From the NCBI GenBank assembly GCA_028673005.1, contig CM054116.1:23475840-23539839 (forward strand): a stretch of 64,000 nucleotides of DNA. Direction: 5' to 3'. This DNA is from Tanypteryx hageni (taxonomy: Eukaryota; Arthropoda; Insecta; Odonata; Petaluridae). Of this stretch, positions 54,531 to 64,000 are shown piece after piece; position 1 is the stretch's first letter; every line of letters starts with the position of its first letter. Both the position numbers and the translations under genes were made by a program. The notes under the pieces are model-generated. The model saw only the letters and a program-made list of their open reading frames with translations. It made no database searches and was not told where the DNA came from.

Positions 54531-55969
54531 TTTTTTCTGTAGTACTTTAATGCACTTAATATAAACTACGTAATTAAAATATGAAATTAAAAAAAAATGC
54601 CTGGGCACTAATGGGTTAAGAGAGGATCTTCCTCGGGACCACTAGCGAGACGTATATCGTGCAGGGGGATTGATCGTATAAGGTAAAATGAGAGAGAAGA
54701 AGGAATGATCAGTGAGAGATAGTGAGGGAGGAATGTTAAAAAGGGAGATCTGCAGGCGCCTGAACGGAAAATGCGAGGATATCTAAGTGGCATCGCAATG
54801 TTTTTCAGGTCGAAGTTCAATATTTTTCTCAATGTGACACCTACAGCCTTCTTCCAAGTTCTCAGCATTTGATGTTTAGTTTTTGCGTTTCTATTTTCTA
54901 TAATAATCCAAGAGGTTGACCAGCCAAAAATACACATACGCGCGCTTTTATTTACTAGCCGGGCAGCAGATTTTTAATGAACTCAAATCTTTCGCTTAGG
55001 TTGAGTCATGTTCTGTGTTTATGGAATGGTTTTAATAAATTCTTCGTTTATCTCGGCTCATCCTCACAGCACCAAATTTCTTTCGTGAGAAGAGTGTCAA
55101 GCCTTTTCCCCCATTAACTGCCTTTCCCTCCAACCCACATGGCATTTCTTTCTCTCCTAAGCCTTTATGGAAAATAAGATGAAGAGCTAGGTATTAATAA
55201 AGAGAGAAACAACAAGCAGTGCTAAGGCGTTTATATTCAGCAAATAATAAGATGGGTCACATTTAAGGCCCAAAAAATCCCGAATAGAATCGACCACTGA
55301 GCCCGAGAGAGGCACTCCTTCGGCCACCCTACCTCTCCGTCCACCGGAGTGCCGTGCACATGGGTCCCTTTCTCACGAGAGCTGCTTCAGTTTTGGAAGC
55401 CCTGATCGTATAACTCATCTTTTAAAGAAAGTTAACTTGTAGGACGCCATGTAAAACACTAATGTATTCTACTTACTCGTTCCGACGTTCGCAATTATCG
55501 TGGGGCGTCAATACCTTTTCCAGAGGATATGCTAAGTATACGTTGCTCATGGGGGGGGGGGGGGGGTTATAACCCCCAAAACTCCCCCTGGATACGCCAC
55601 TCTATACACACATTTCTACTAGATAATTACCCGGGCTTTGCCCCGGGTTTAGAGTTACGATTTTTTCATGCACATATTACTCGGTAATATTTTCATCCAA
55701 AGTCAAGGTACTGTCAAGGTAACTGACCAATATTCCCCTTTAATTGGTATGCACAAATTAAATATAGACTCAAATTTGATACCTCCCTCCCCCTCCCGCC
55801 CCCCAAAGAAATCAAAGTTCTGACACCGAGGCGCATTTCTCATCGTCTCTTTAGTATGTGTACCAAGTTTTAAGTCTCTACGTTTCTTGGTTCAACATTA
55901 ATATTGGTGAAGGAGTTAATAAAATCGGTCAATTGGTTGCTGAGTTATCTTCAAAGTGCTCTTCGTCAA
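54531..55969. other. Intergenic DNA; poly-G run at 55552-55566
   Basis: A 109-codon minus-strand frame at 54608-54937 has no recognisable domain. A run of about 15 G is followed by TTATAACCCCCAAAACTCCC. 55625-55650 holds CCCGGGCTTTGCCCCGGGT, a small palindrome found in many dispersed repeats. Confidence 0.4.
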
Positions 55970-56512
55970 ATTCGCCGTAGTATAATGGAATACTAATGTA
56001 TTTGCTTTGAGATCAGAAAATTATTTTCGTTATATTGTGGTAGCCCTACTTTTTAGACCCGTTCTAAACATATTCATTTCGTTTTGCCATTCTATACTCG
56101 CCCTACAAACGAAATTTCTTATTGAAATCGGTTCAGCCAATACCTTCAAAGTGCTTAGTTACAGAAAAATTCTAACCTTGATATATATTGTGCCCTGTTT
56201 AGTCAACCTGGTTGAAATATGCAATTTTGGTTATTTATTTATATGAAGATTATATATATCATAATGGGTACTGTCAGTACTCCAGAAATAAATGTAAAAA
56301 AATATTAATTAACTTTTTACTGTGGTAGCCCTGCTCTTTATCTCCGCTTTAAACGTCTTGATTTCATTATGGTATGTTGTACAAATCTTATATGTGAAAT
56401 TTAGTTTAAATCCGTCCAGCCAATTCTCTCCAAACCCATTATTACTGAAAGAGTTTAATTTGTAAATGTGGTACCTCTGTTTAGTTGAATCGTTCCAAAT
56501 ATGCTATTATGG
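55970..56512 (+). repeat. ~0.55-kb dispersed repeat, copy 2
   Basis: Same text as 48556-49098 with only scattered substitutions, ending at ATATGCTATTA, where a TA microsatellite begins. Confidence 0.92.

Positions 56513-56586
<74 letters not shown>
56513..56586. repeat. (TA)n microsatellite
   Basis: About 70 bp of TA dinucleotides. Confidence 0.95.
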
Positions 56587-56588
<2 letters not shown>

Positions 56589-56839
56589 GCTACAATGTTA
56601 GGATTATTCGCGCTTTACCCTATGACACTCCTGCCCCCCTTCTCCGACACTGGGAACTAGCACATATCCATCTTCTCGACTCTTTCTCTCCGCCTGGCCT
56701 CAACCTCCGCTAACCCTATTAGCCCCCTTACAATGTCTCCTTGTTACTTTGTAACTATTCGCACTCTACCTCATCACACTCCCTCTTTATTGGCTATCCA
56801 CCCCTCCTACTCCCCACCTCCTCCAATCATCAACCTTCC

Positions 56840-57313
56840 CACATCACCCTGTCATTCCCCGCCCAGTGTGTCACTTTACGTTACTCTTTCGCTGAAGAAG
56901 GGCATAGGCCCGATAAGCTTGCGTGTGTTTTTGTGTTCGTGTGTTTTACGTGTCTCTTCGACGCCCCCAGCAGCCTGCCAGCTTGGTCCTCAACTTGGTG
57001 AGTGTCCACTGGGCTTCCCTCAACACCTTGTTGCCACCCTCATCACTACCTTTTCTTTTCCTTTAGTTTATATATATATATAGACTTAAGGAAATGAAAA
57101 GGTAGTGATGAGGGTGGCAACAAGGTGTTGAAGGAAACCCAGCGGACACTTACCAAGTCGGAGACCAAGTTGGCAGGCTGCTGGGGGCGTCAAAGAGATA
57201 CGTTGAACACACAAACACAAAAACAAAAAACACGCAAGCTTATCGGGCCTATGCCCTTCTTCAGCAGTAGAGTAAATGAGAGTGACACACTGAGCGGGGA
57301 ATGACAGGGTGAT

Positions 57314-57316
<3 letters not shown>
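56840..57316. repeat. Large hairpin repeat, arms ~230 bp
   Basis: Left arm 56840-57066 and right arm 57083-57316 are reverse complements with few differences around a short TA core. The arms include CACTGGGCTTCC/GGAAACCCAGC, CACCTTGTTGCCACCCTCAT and CTGAAGAAGGGCATAGGCCC. The family is shared with 27241-27618. Confidence 0.93.
56892..56915 (+). ncRNA. Degenerate hammerhead-like motif (family 3, plus arm)
   Basis: CTGAAGA, one A, GGGC, ATAG, GCCC, then GATAA where a hammerhead needs GAAA. Stem II is intact but the second core strand is not, so activity is unlikely. The mirror copy is at 57241-57264 on the minus strand. Confidence 0.35.
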
Positions 57317-57362
<46 letters not shown>

Positions 57363-57385
57363 GTGTGTGTGTGTGTGTATGTGCG
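57317..57385. repeat. (TA)n, (GTAT)n and (GT)n microsatellite
   Basis: TA run to 57350, GTATGTAT to 57362, then GT repeats. Confidence 0.93.
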
Positions 57386-57584
57386 TGTGCCTTATAAATA
57401 TCATAATTTGGTTAAAATTAGTGTGGACAGTTCAACACAAACACTTGTAAAAATATTTTTTTATTGTGGCAGCCCTGCTTTCTATATCTTTACTTTGAAT
57501 TTGAATGAATTTGAATGCCCAGCCGATTCGCCTCTGTCCTACACACTGTGGGTATCTCAGAGGTAGTGCAATGAATAGCCGGGG

Positions 57585-57828
57585 AAGGGAGGAGGGAAAC
57601 CCGGTGCCGGCATTTGCCTGCTTTTACGAAGAACACCAGGGGGGCCAACGGCTTAACGTCCCTTCCGAAGGACAGAACAGCTAAATTTGCACGGTCTCCT
57701 CAAACCATACAAACAGTGGGCCGGGCGACCTTGGAAAAATCCTACTTGCACAGGATTCGTACCTGCTACCTTTTCAAGCAGCAGGCGAGTAGCAGCCAGC
57801 GTCCTAACCACTACATCACTGGCACCCC
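57585..57828 (-). repeat. tRNA-derived SINE, full copy
   Basis: Minus strand head GGGGTGCCAGTGATGTAGTG and GTTAGGAC (A box), GGTACGAATCC (B box), body with TCCTTCGGAAGGGACGTTAA, end GCCGGCACCGGGTTTCCCTC. It is the best-preserved copy of the SINE also at 21299 and, split, at 13073/14438. Confidence 0.87.
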
Positions 57829-58082
57829 ATATATCTATACTAAAAATCTTGATTATATTTTTATACTCTTTTTTATTAACTTCTTCTGAGATATATTCAT
57901 GTATTCAAATCAGAAATATAAATGTATATTAATGAGTTTGAATCAACAGTTGTACATGAAAAAAATATTAGGAAGTCTCTTTATAAAAGTATTTAAACCG
58001 TTTTCACATTTTGATATTTTAATTATATTTATTTTGATATTTAAGAACTGATCGATTGCGCATTTAGTGACACTAACTAACT

Positions 58083-58575
58083 AACTAAGAAGAAATCTTC
58101 TAGTAATGATGTACAATCTCAAGTTGAAATGAGTGATGGTTTTACATTGGTTCTAAGGAGTAAACATAGGAACAAAGGTGTGTTAGGCTCTGCTGTAACT
58201 AATGAGAACTGTATTTTAAAAGGACAAGAGAAGTTTGAGCATTTTTATGTATGGAGGCTGGCACCTGAGACTACAGTAAAAGATGTGACTTCACATTTAA
58301 TATCAAAGGGAATAGAAGATGCTGAGGTATCTAAACTTAATGCTAAAGGTAACTATTCTTCCTTTATAATATCTGTTAAGTCTACTTTGGCTTATATTGT
58401 TAATGATACCAAAACAGGGCCAATTAATGTAATGATTAACAAGTTTATATTTAGTGAAAAATATAATACCAGTAACACTAAGCTACCCTCAACAGAAAGG
58501 GTAAACTTAGATGTTCTGGTTGATAGAGTGTTCACTGATAATTGCACAGAGTCAATTGTGGAGAGACAATTATGA
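58083..58575 (+). pseudogene. LINE ORF1 C-terminal part
   Basis: The frame is open from about 58083 (the first Met used by simple prediction is at 58129) to TGA at 58573-58575. Residues H-F-Y-V-W-R-L-A-P-E-T-T-V-K-D-V, then Y-S-S-F-I-I-S-V-K, resemble the C-terminal domain of CR1-like ORF1 proteins (RNA-binding/chaperone role in intact elements). The upstream part with zinc knuckles or esterase domain is missing because the element is 5'-truncated. ORF2 starts 21 bp downstream. Confidence 0.7.
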
Positions 58576-58596
58576 CAAGGTATTAAGCTAAAAATA

Positions 58597-60084
58597 ATGA
58601 ATATTAATGTACAATGTATTCGAAATAATCTTGAAGAATTGGATATTTTAATGGATTCTTTAGGAGTTGATATTGTATATGTAACTGAACACTGGTTATG
58701 TGATGAGGAGATTATTAGTGTGAGTTTTAGTAATTACTATATAGCAGGTATTTTTTGTAGAACTAAATTTAAGTGTGATGGTCTTCTAATCTTAGTTCGG
58801 AAAGGCTTGTGTGCTTATACCTCTGAGAAGCTAGTGAAATTTTGTTGTGATATGGTCTTTGAAAATTATCGTCCCATCTCAGTCTTATCTGTTTTCTCAA
58901 AGGTTTTTGAAATGGTGATATCAAACAGAATTGTGTCTTTCCCAAAGAAATATAATATTCTATCAAAATGTCAATTTGGCTTTATTAAAGGTAAATCAAC
59001 TGAAGATGCTATTAATAGCTTTGTCAACTCAGTTCTTAAAGGTCTTGACAATAGAGATGATACCATAGGTATCTTCTATGATCTAACAAAGGCTTTTGAC
59101 TCTGTAGACCATTGCATACTACTTAAAAAACTTGAAATATATGGTATTACTGGCATTGCTAATAAATTAATTGAATCTTATCTTAGCAATAGGAGGCAAT
59201 ATGTGACTATATACTCTTCTTTTGATAATATAAAGTATGCCTCTGATCAACTAATCATTAAAAAAGGTGTTCCTCAAGGTTCCATTTTGGGCCCACTGCT
59301 CTTTCTACTGTACATAAATGATCTTCCTTCATTTGTTTCCGGAGACCTAGTCATGTATTCTGATGATACCAATAGTCTGATAAAAAGCAAAGATAACATT
59401 AAAGTTGCTACACAAATGTCCATTAATATAATGGAAGACTGGTGCATAAACAATAGTGTTATGATTAACATCAGTAAATCTACATTCCTCCAATTTCATC
59501 CACCCCAGAAAAAATCTATATTTAGTCTTCGACTTAAATCTATGAATGGTTTGATGAAAAGATCTGAAACCGTGAAGTTCCTTGGAATATATATTAATGA
59601 TACTCTAAATTTGGAATCACATATCCAGTCAGTCTGTAAAAAAGTGGCTACAGGTTGTTACATAATGAGGAGACTGATTGGTATAGCTAACCAAGAAACT
59701 GCTATTCTGGTATATCATGCTTGTATATGTAGCAGAATTAAATATGGCATAACAGTTTGGGGACACTCACACTTTGCTACTAGACTCTTTAGATTGCAGA
59801 AGTGGGCAATTAGAATTTGAGTTCGGGCTAAACAAAGAGAAAGTTGTAGGAAATATTTTAAGAAGCTTAAACTTTTAACACTTCCCTCAATGTACATCTT
59901 TTACACCATTATGTACTTAAAAGAGAATAATGGAATATTAGACATTAAACAAAATAAAGATATCCATAATCACAACACAAGAGGAAGACTCAAAATAAAT
60001 GTAGAGTATCATAATTTAAAATTTTTCGAAAATGGGCCAATTCATGTGGGATGTGGATTTTATAAAAACTTCCAACGTGTTTAA
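58597..60084 (+). pseudogene. LINE ORF2: endonuclease remnant fused to reverse transcriptase
   Basis: Starts M-N-I-N-V-Q-C-I-R-N-N-L-E-E-L-D, with V-T-E-H-W-L (endonuclease catalytic Glu) and L-I-L-V-R-K-G. After about 85 residues the frame jumps straight to E-N-Y-R-P-I-S-V-L-S-V-F-S-K, the start of the RT. The rest of the endonuclease and the linker are deleted in frame. RT motifs: Q-F-G-F-I-K-G-K-S-T, F-Y-D-L-T-K-A-F-D-S-V-D, K-K-G-V-P-Q-G-S-I-L-G-P-L-L-F, M-Y-S-D-D-T (Y-S-D-D rather than the common Y/F-A-D-D). A TGA at 59818-59820 is the only stop; the same frame continues with R-A-K-Q-R-E-S-C-R-K-Y-F to 60084. About 495 codons remain, roughly half the usual length. Confidence 0.87.
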
Positions 60085-60319
60085 AAGATTTGACTAATGT
60101 ATCATCATTTAGAAGAGCATTAAAAAATTTCTTGTAGAAAAATTTTATTACTCTATTGCTGAATTTTTAAATTGTTAAAAAAAACAAACATTTGTTTACT
60201 GTCATTTATGCATGTATTAATTTCTGTGACTTTTGTATCTATGTTCTTATTTTTTTGACTTAGCCTATACATATGTATATATGTCTTTGGATGAAAAATA
60301 AATGAAATGAAATGAAAAA

Positions 60320-60554
60320 GACTGCATTTTTCTTTTTCCAGTTCTTCTATTTCAGTACCAAGACGTACAAATTTGGAGCTCCATAAGTCTTTGCTTGTCA
60401 AGTCCAGCAATTGTATTTCAAAATTAGCAGTGTCAATATCAAACGGAGAAAAATTTAATTCCTTCACATTGGAATTAAGAGAATTTGTAATAAAAGCTAG
60501 AGTCGCTTTATCATTTCTGAATTCCTGAAACCTTTGAAGAAAAGATTCTCTCAT
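60320..60554 (-). pseudogene. hAT transposase fragment (GTF2IRD2/ZBED5-like)
   Basis: Minus strand: R-F-Q-E-F-R-N-D-K-A-T-L-A-F, then F-S-P-F-D-I-D-T-A-N-F-E-I-Q-L-L-D-L, then D-L-W-S-S-K-F. The R-F-x-E-F...F...E-x-Q-L-x-D-L order is the region between catalytic Asp 2 and the C-terminal helices in hAT proteins of the GTF2IRD2/ZBED5/SCAND3 kind. It is the counterpart of 28360-28690 in the other hAT, from a different copy. Coding similarity stops where the LINE begins. Confidence 0.72.
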
Positions 60555-61428
60555 GTTTAAAACTGCTGTCTTGAAATAATCTTTGTTAATGTTAATTCTT
60601 TTCTCGGCGATGTTGAGACAAGTTTGGGAAATGAACTAAAGTTCCCCTTTCTAAATCTTCAGCTTCAGCTTCAGCTTTATGGAATTAATTGATTCGCAAT
60701 AGAAATTCCAAGAGGAAGACGACAGTCTGGGTCGCGTGCCTCCAAGCCGCACACTTGCGGAGAAAACACGGTCTCATAAATTGAATAAAACACCGTAAAC
60801 AAATATAGTAAACAATTGAGATTAAGCATATGTAATAAGAAGACTGCGACACATATTCTAGTAAATTTTCCTTCTATTTGAAAATCCAGTTCTGTTATTA
60901 CAGACCGTCAAAGTGACGCCAGCCGCCGCAACGCTCAAAAAAGGGGGCCATTTTTCATTCTCAGTCTAATAACATAACTTAAAAATCTTTCTAAAAATTC
61001 TGCATTACCTGAATTAAACGTAGAAATAATTTATCTACACGCTGATATGCCTTGCACGAAAATCCCATAAGCCGTTTTTTAGCTATTAAGCCGCAAACTC
61101 GAGTCTACATACTTTTGGCGCGGACAGTAGTCACTTTGTTCGGCTGCCCTGCCTACCATGTGCTCAACCATCCCCTCCACTCCCTCTGTATAGCCCCTCC
61201 ACGCTTGCTTTCCCCTCCCTAACGTCACGCTTCGCGCATCTTAGTGCCACGAAGTTTTGCGAGACCTATAAAACAAATGAAATCACCATTATGTGAATAA
61301 AATCCTTTAAAAATTTTATAAATGAAACTATGATAGTTTTATTTTCATTTTCAATTTTACTCCAGAGCCACATGTACGCACCCAAAGAGCCTCATGTGGC
61401 TCACGAGCCGCAGTTTGCCGACCCCTGG
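60320..61428 (-). mobile_element. hAT element remnant with right end
   Basis: The right end reads AGTTTGCCGACCCCTG at 61413-61428, followed by GTATAGGG. Subterminal GAGCCACATGTACGC / CATGTGGCTCACGAGCC are hAT-like. A transposase fragment lies at 60320-60554. The left side is missing beyond the LINE at 58080-60318. Confidence 0.75.
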
Positions 61429-61430
61429 TA

Positions 61431-61890
61431 TAGGGGAAAGTATCGTTTTCATGAAAATAATCGATTTCGAGATTTGAACGGTAATACACGTTTTGAGGTC
61501 CCCCGAACACGTTTTGAGTATTTTCTCGATGATGTCTGAGTGTGTGTGTGATTGGGAATTTGTGGGCGCTCTAACTAAAAACTATTGATTTGGGCGATGC
61601 GAAATTTAATAAAATATAAGCGAAGGAAATTCTCCAAAGCCAGTCAAACTGATAAAACCCGGTTAAAAGGCCGGATAAAAACAGATGAACCCGGATAAAA
61701 ACCCAATACGTATTTCGGCTACAAAGTAACCATCATCAGGGGTTAAAAAAGGGGGAAGGGGGACTTGAGAGAGGGCGACTGAAACCAAGACCAGTGGCAC
61801 GCTCTCAATTTTATATTTGACATTTTTGTTAAAGGCAAAAGAACATTAGTTTTTAGTAAAAATCTGGCAATGGGAAGTGACATTTTACTC
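61431..61890 (+). repeat. ACTTTCTCC-family copy split by a 0.2-kb insertion
   Basis: TATAGGGGAAAGTATCGTTT and ACACGTTTTGAGGTCCCCCG match the 5' part of the family. The unit is interrupted at about 61608-61800 and resumes with TTTTATATTTGACATTTTTG. Confidence 0.8.
61713..61739 (-). ncRNA. Hammerhead-like motif (family 4)
   Basis: Minus strand: CTGATGA, one T, GGTTAC, TTT, GTAGCC, GAAA, then TACGT. Stem II is 6 bp with one G-T pair. It is in the 0.2-kb insertion at 61608-61800, which may therefore be a fragment of a Penelope-like terminal repeat. The GAAATACGT end is the same as in the motif at 98-124. Confidence 0.6.
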
Positions 61891-62479
61891 CAGGTCTCTT
61901 TTTCGTTTTATCAATTTTCTCCATTAAAACTTATTAATTTGTAATAACATTAAATTTAAAAATTGTAGATATAGGTTTTTTGTACAATGTTCGTTTGAAA
62001 TTTATTTTCCTAAAACGTACCATATAGAAAATGTTTGGATTTATTCGACTTTTGTCAAATATCGCCTTTGACTTCATTATAAGCAATATTTTAAATAGCA
62101 TTGTTGTAGAGAATAATATTCTCTACGAATTTTATTTAAAACAAATTTTCGTAAAACCTGTAATTTCGGAGATATTTTAATATACGCGTAACTTACCAGT
62201 GTATATGGACGCCACCTATCAGATAATTCATGAAACAACATATTTAATAAAAAATGGTGACGTAAAGAAATACGCTTGACTTATTAGACAAAATAAAAAT
62301 ATTAGCTTAAAATTGCATTTTATTTTATTCCATTTTATCTTAAAGAAAAATATCTTTTCAACAGTTTGCGCTGTAACAATGTGCCACCCTTGACATTAGA
62401 AAACAATTTTGTTTATTGATTGTTTACTTAACAACTGAATGCTTAGCGTCAGTGGTCAGTTGAAGAATTTATTCTGCTC
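61891..62479. other. AT-rich DNA, nothing recognised
   Basis: No coding similarity. It leads into the terminal satellite. Confidence 0.4.
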
Positions 62480-64000
62480 TTTTCAGGCGCCGAGGTTTCT
62501 CGATTTCTTGTGCCTTCACTCTTTATTTGCATTTCTACGATATCTTCGACCTTTGGATGTCGTTTGGCTGTTATTAGTGTTTGATATTGTTGTTCGTTCT
62601 CCTTTGGTTTTACTTTGTTGGTTTCAACCGCTATGTTTTTGGCGGTTTGTCTTTTTTCCGATATCTTCCACCTTGGGATGTCGTTTGGCTGTTAATAGTG
62701 TTTGATTTTTTTGTTCGTTCTCTTTTGGTTTTACTTTTCTGATTTCAACCGCCGTTTTAATTGGTGGTTTTTGTTATTCTTGTGCCGATATATTTCAACT
62801 GTGGATGTCGGTTCGTTGTTGCTAGCGTTTGATTTTTTGTTCGTTCCCTTTTGGTTTTACTTTTCTTTGCTGGTTTCAATCGCCGTTTTTATTGGCGGTT
62901 TTTGTTATTTTTTGCCGATATCTTTCACCATTGGATGTCGGTTCGTTGTTGCTAGTGTTTGATTTTTTGTTCGATCTCTTTTGGTTTTACTTTTCTTTGC
63001 TGGTTTGAATCGCACTTTTTATTGGTGGTTGTTATTATTGTGCCGATATCTTCCACTTTTGGATGTCGGTTAATTGTGCTAGTGTTTATTTATGGTTGGT
63101 TCTCATTTAGTTATACTTTTCTGATTTCAACCGCCGTTTTTATTGGTGGTTTTTGTTATATTTGTGCCCATGACTTTCACCATTGGATGTCGATTCGTTG
63201 TTGCTAATGTTTGATTTTTTGTTCGATCTCTTTTGGTTTTACTTTTCTTTTCTGGTTTCAATCGCCGTTTTTATTGGTGGTTGTAATTTTTGTGCCGATA
63301 TCTTCCACCTTTGGATTTCGGTTAATTGTGCTTGTGGTTTTTTGTCGTTCTCCTTTGGTTTTATTTTTCTGATTTCAACCGCCGTTTTTATAGGTGGTTT
63401 TTGTTATTCTTGTGCCGATATCTTTCAACTGTGGATGTTGGTTAGTTGTTGCTAGTGTTTGATTTTTTGTTCGATCTCTTTTGGTTTTACTTTTCTTTGC
63501 TGGTTTGAATCGCACTTTTTATTGGTGGTTGTTATTATTGTGCCGATATCTTCCACTTTTGGATGTCGGTTAATTGTGCTAGTGTTTATTTATGGTTGGT
63601 TCTCATTTAGTTATACTTTTCTGATTTCAACCGCCGTTTTTATTGGTGGTTTTTGTTATATTTGTGCCCATGACTTTCACCATTGGATGTCGATTCGTTG
63701 TTGCTAATGTTTGATTTTTTGTTCGATCTCTTTTGGTTTTACTTTTCTTTTCTGGTTTCAATCGCCGTTTTTATTGGTGGTTGTAATTTTTGTGCCGATA
63801 TCTTCCACCTTTGGATTTCGGTTAATTGTGCTTGTGGTTTTTTGTCGTTCTCCTTTGGTTTTATTTTTCTGATTTCAACCGCCGTTTTTATAGGTGGTTT
63901 TTGTTATTCTTGTGCCGATATCTTTCAACTGTGGATGTTGGTTAGTTGTTGCTAATGTGTGATTATTTGTTCGATATCTTTTGGCTTTACTTTTCTTTGC
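62480..64000. repeat. Satellite, ~125-bp monomer, 500-bp higher-order unit
   Basis: Monomers of about 125 bp recur (TTTTGGTTTTACTTTTCT, TTTTTATTGGTGG, GCCGATATCTT, TTGGATGTCGGTT). From about 62955 a four-monomer, 500-bp unit is repeated: 62959-63455 and 63459-63955 are practically identical. The array is still running at the window end. The open frames rich in Phe/Leu/Ile are repeat by-products and mimic membrane proteins. Confidence 0.94.

Larger units (their letters stand above)
58080..60318 (+). mobile_element. CR1/Daphne-like LINE, 5'-truncated, internal deletion
   Basis: ORF1 C-terminus, then a shortened ORF2, then a 3' UTR ending in ATGAAATGAAATGAAA, a short tandem 3' tail as in CR1-type LINEs. 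It lies next to a minus-strand hAT fragment starting at 60320, so it may have inserted into that hAT. Confidence 0.85.

Noticed and set aside
54608..54937. 109-codon minus-strand frame as a host gene
   Set aside because: No recognisable domain or composition; within chance length for this region.
39064..61428. Pairing the lone hAT left end at 39064 with the right end at 61428 as one 22-kb element
   Set aside because: The 8-bp flanks (CTCTAGAC and GTATAGGG) do not match and the interval contains many unrelated elements.
62439..63955. Chain of Phe/Leu-rich 'membrane protein' frames
   Set aside because: They repeat every 500 bp with the satellite and start at arbitrary ATGs in it.

Overview
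This window looks like repeat-dominated nuclear DNA from a large, AT-rich invertebrate genome. An arthropod is most likely, because the mix of Buster-like hAT, piggyBac, mariner, pogo/Tigger, CR1/Jockey- and RTE-type LINEs, Penelope-like elements and tRNA-derived SINEs is typical there. That assignment is an inference, and the species is not identifiable by eye. I see no intact host gene, operon, rRNA or CRISPR array. Every recognisable protein belongs to a transposable element, and all of them are truncated, frameshifted or interrupted by stops. A possible short host exon near 8.8-9.0 kb is the only weak exception.

Layout. 0-5 kb: a hammerhead-like motif, a 12-bp minisatellite and a LINE fragment. 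7-9 kb: a pogo/Tigger C-terminal relic. 10.4-12.6 kb: a piggyBac relic with an inverted SINE dimer inside it, flanked by a 14-bp target duplication. 13-14.6 kb: a 5'-truncated LINE inserted in a SINE. 16-17 kb: a nonautonomous hAT. 18.7-19.8 kb: a mariner relic. 20.8-22.5 kb: a hAT relic of ZMYM type carrying a SINE. 23-28 kb: hairpin repeats, TA microsatellites, a 600-bp polypyrimidine tract, and a LINE split by a hAT. 27.7-29.8 kb: the best-preserved hAT transposase. 29.96-37.73 kb: a 7.8-kb satellite of about 121 units of 64 bp, with a 384-bp (six-unit) higher-order period over much of it.

Continuing: 38.0-38.6 kb holds a Penelope-like relic (GIY-YIG domain between inverted copies of a hammerhead-bearing repeat). 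39.7-43.4 kb: three LINE fragments, one inside a hAT. 44.1-45.0 kb: a TA-flanked inverted-repeat element. 45.2-45.6 kb: a SINE. 46.4-47.0 kb: a hAT relic. 47-54.5 kb: a cluster of one ~0.7-kb noncoding repeat family. 55.9-57.8 kb: a duplicated 0.5-kb segment, a 477-bp hairpin and a SINE. 58.1-60.3 kb: a CR1/Daphne-like LINE with nearly open frames. 60.3-61.4 kb: a hAT end. 62.5 kb to the end: a second satellite (~125-bp monomers, 500-bp higher-order unit) that runs off the window.

The elements do not work together as a pathway; the value here is the layering. Target-site duplications and interrupted frames give an order of insertion at several places. Two themes stand out: hammerhead-ribozyme-like cores from several unrelated repeat families with differing but complementary stem II sequences, and a set of hAT insertions whose 8-bp duplications nearly all fit the pattern nnnTAnnn.
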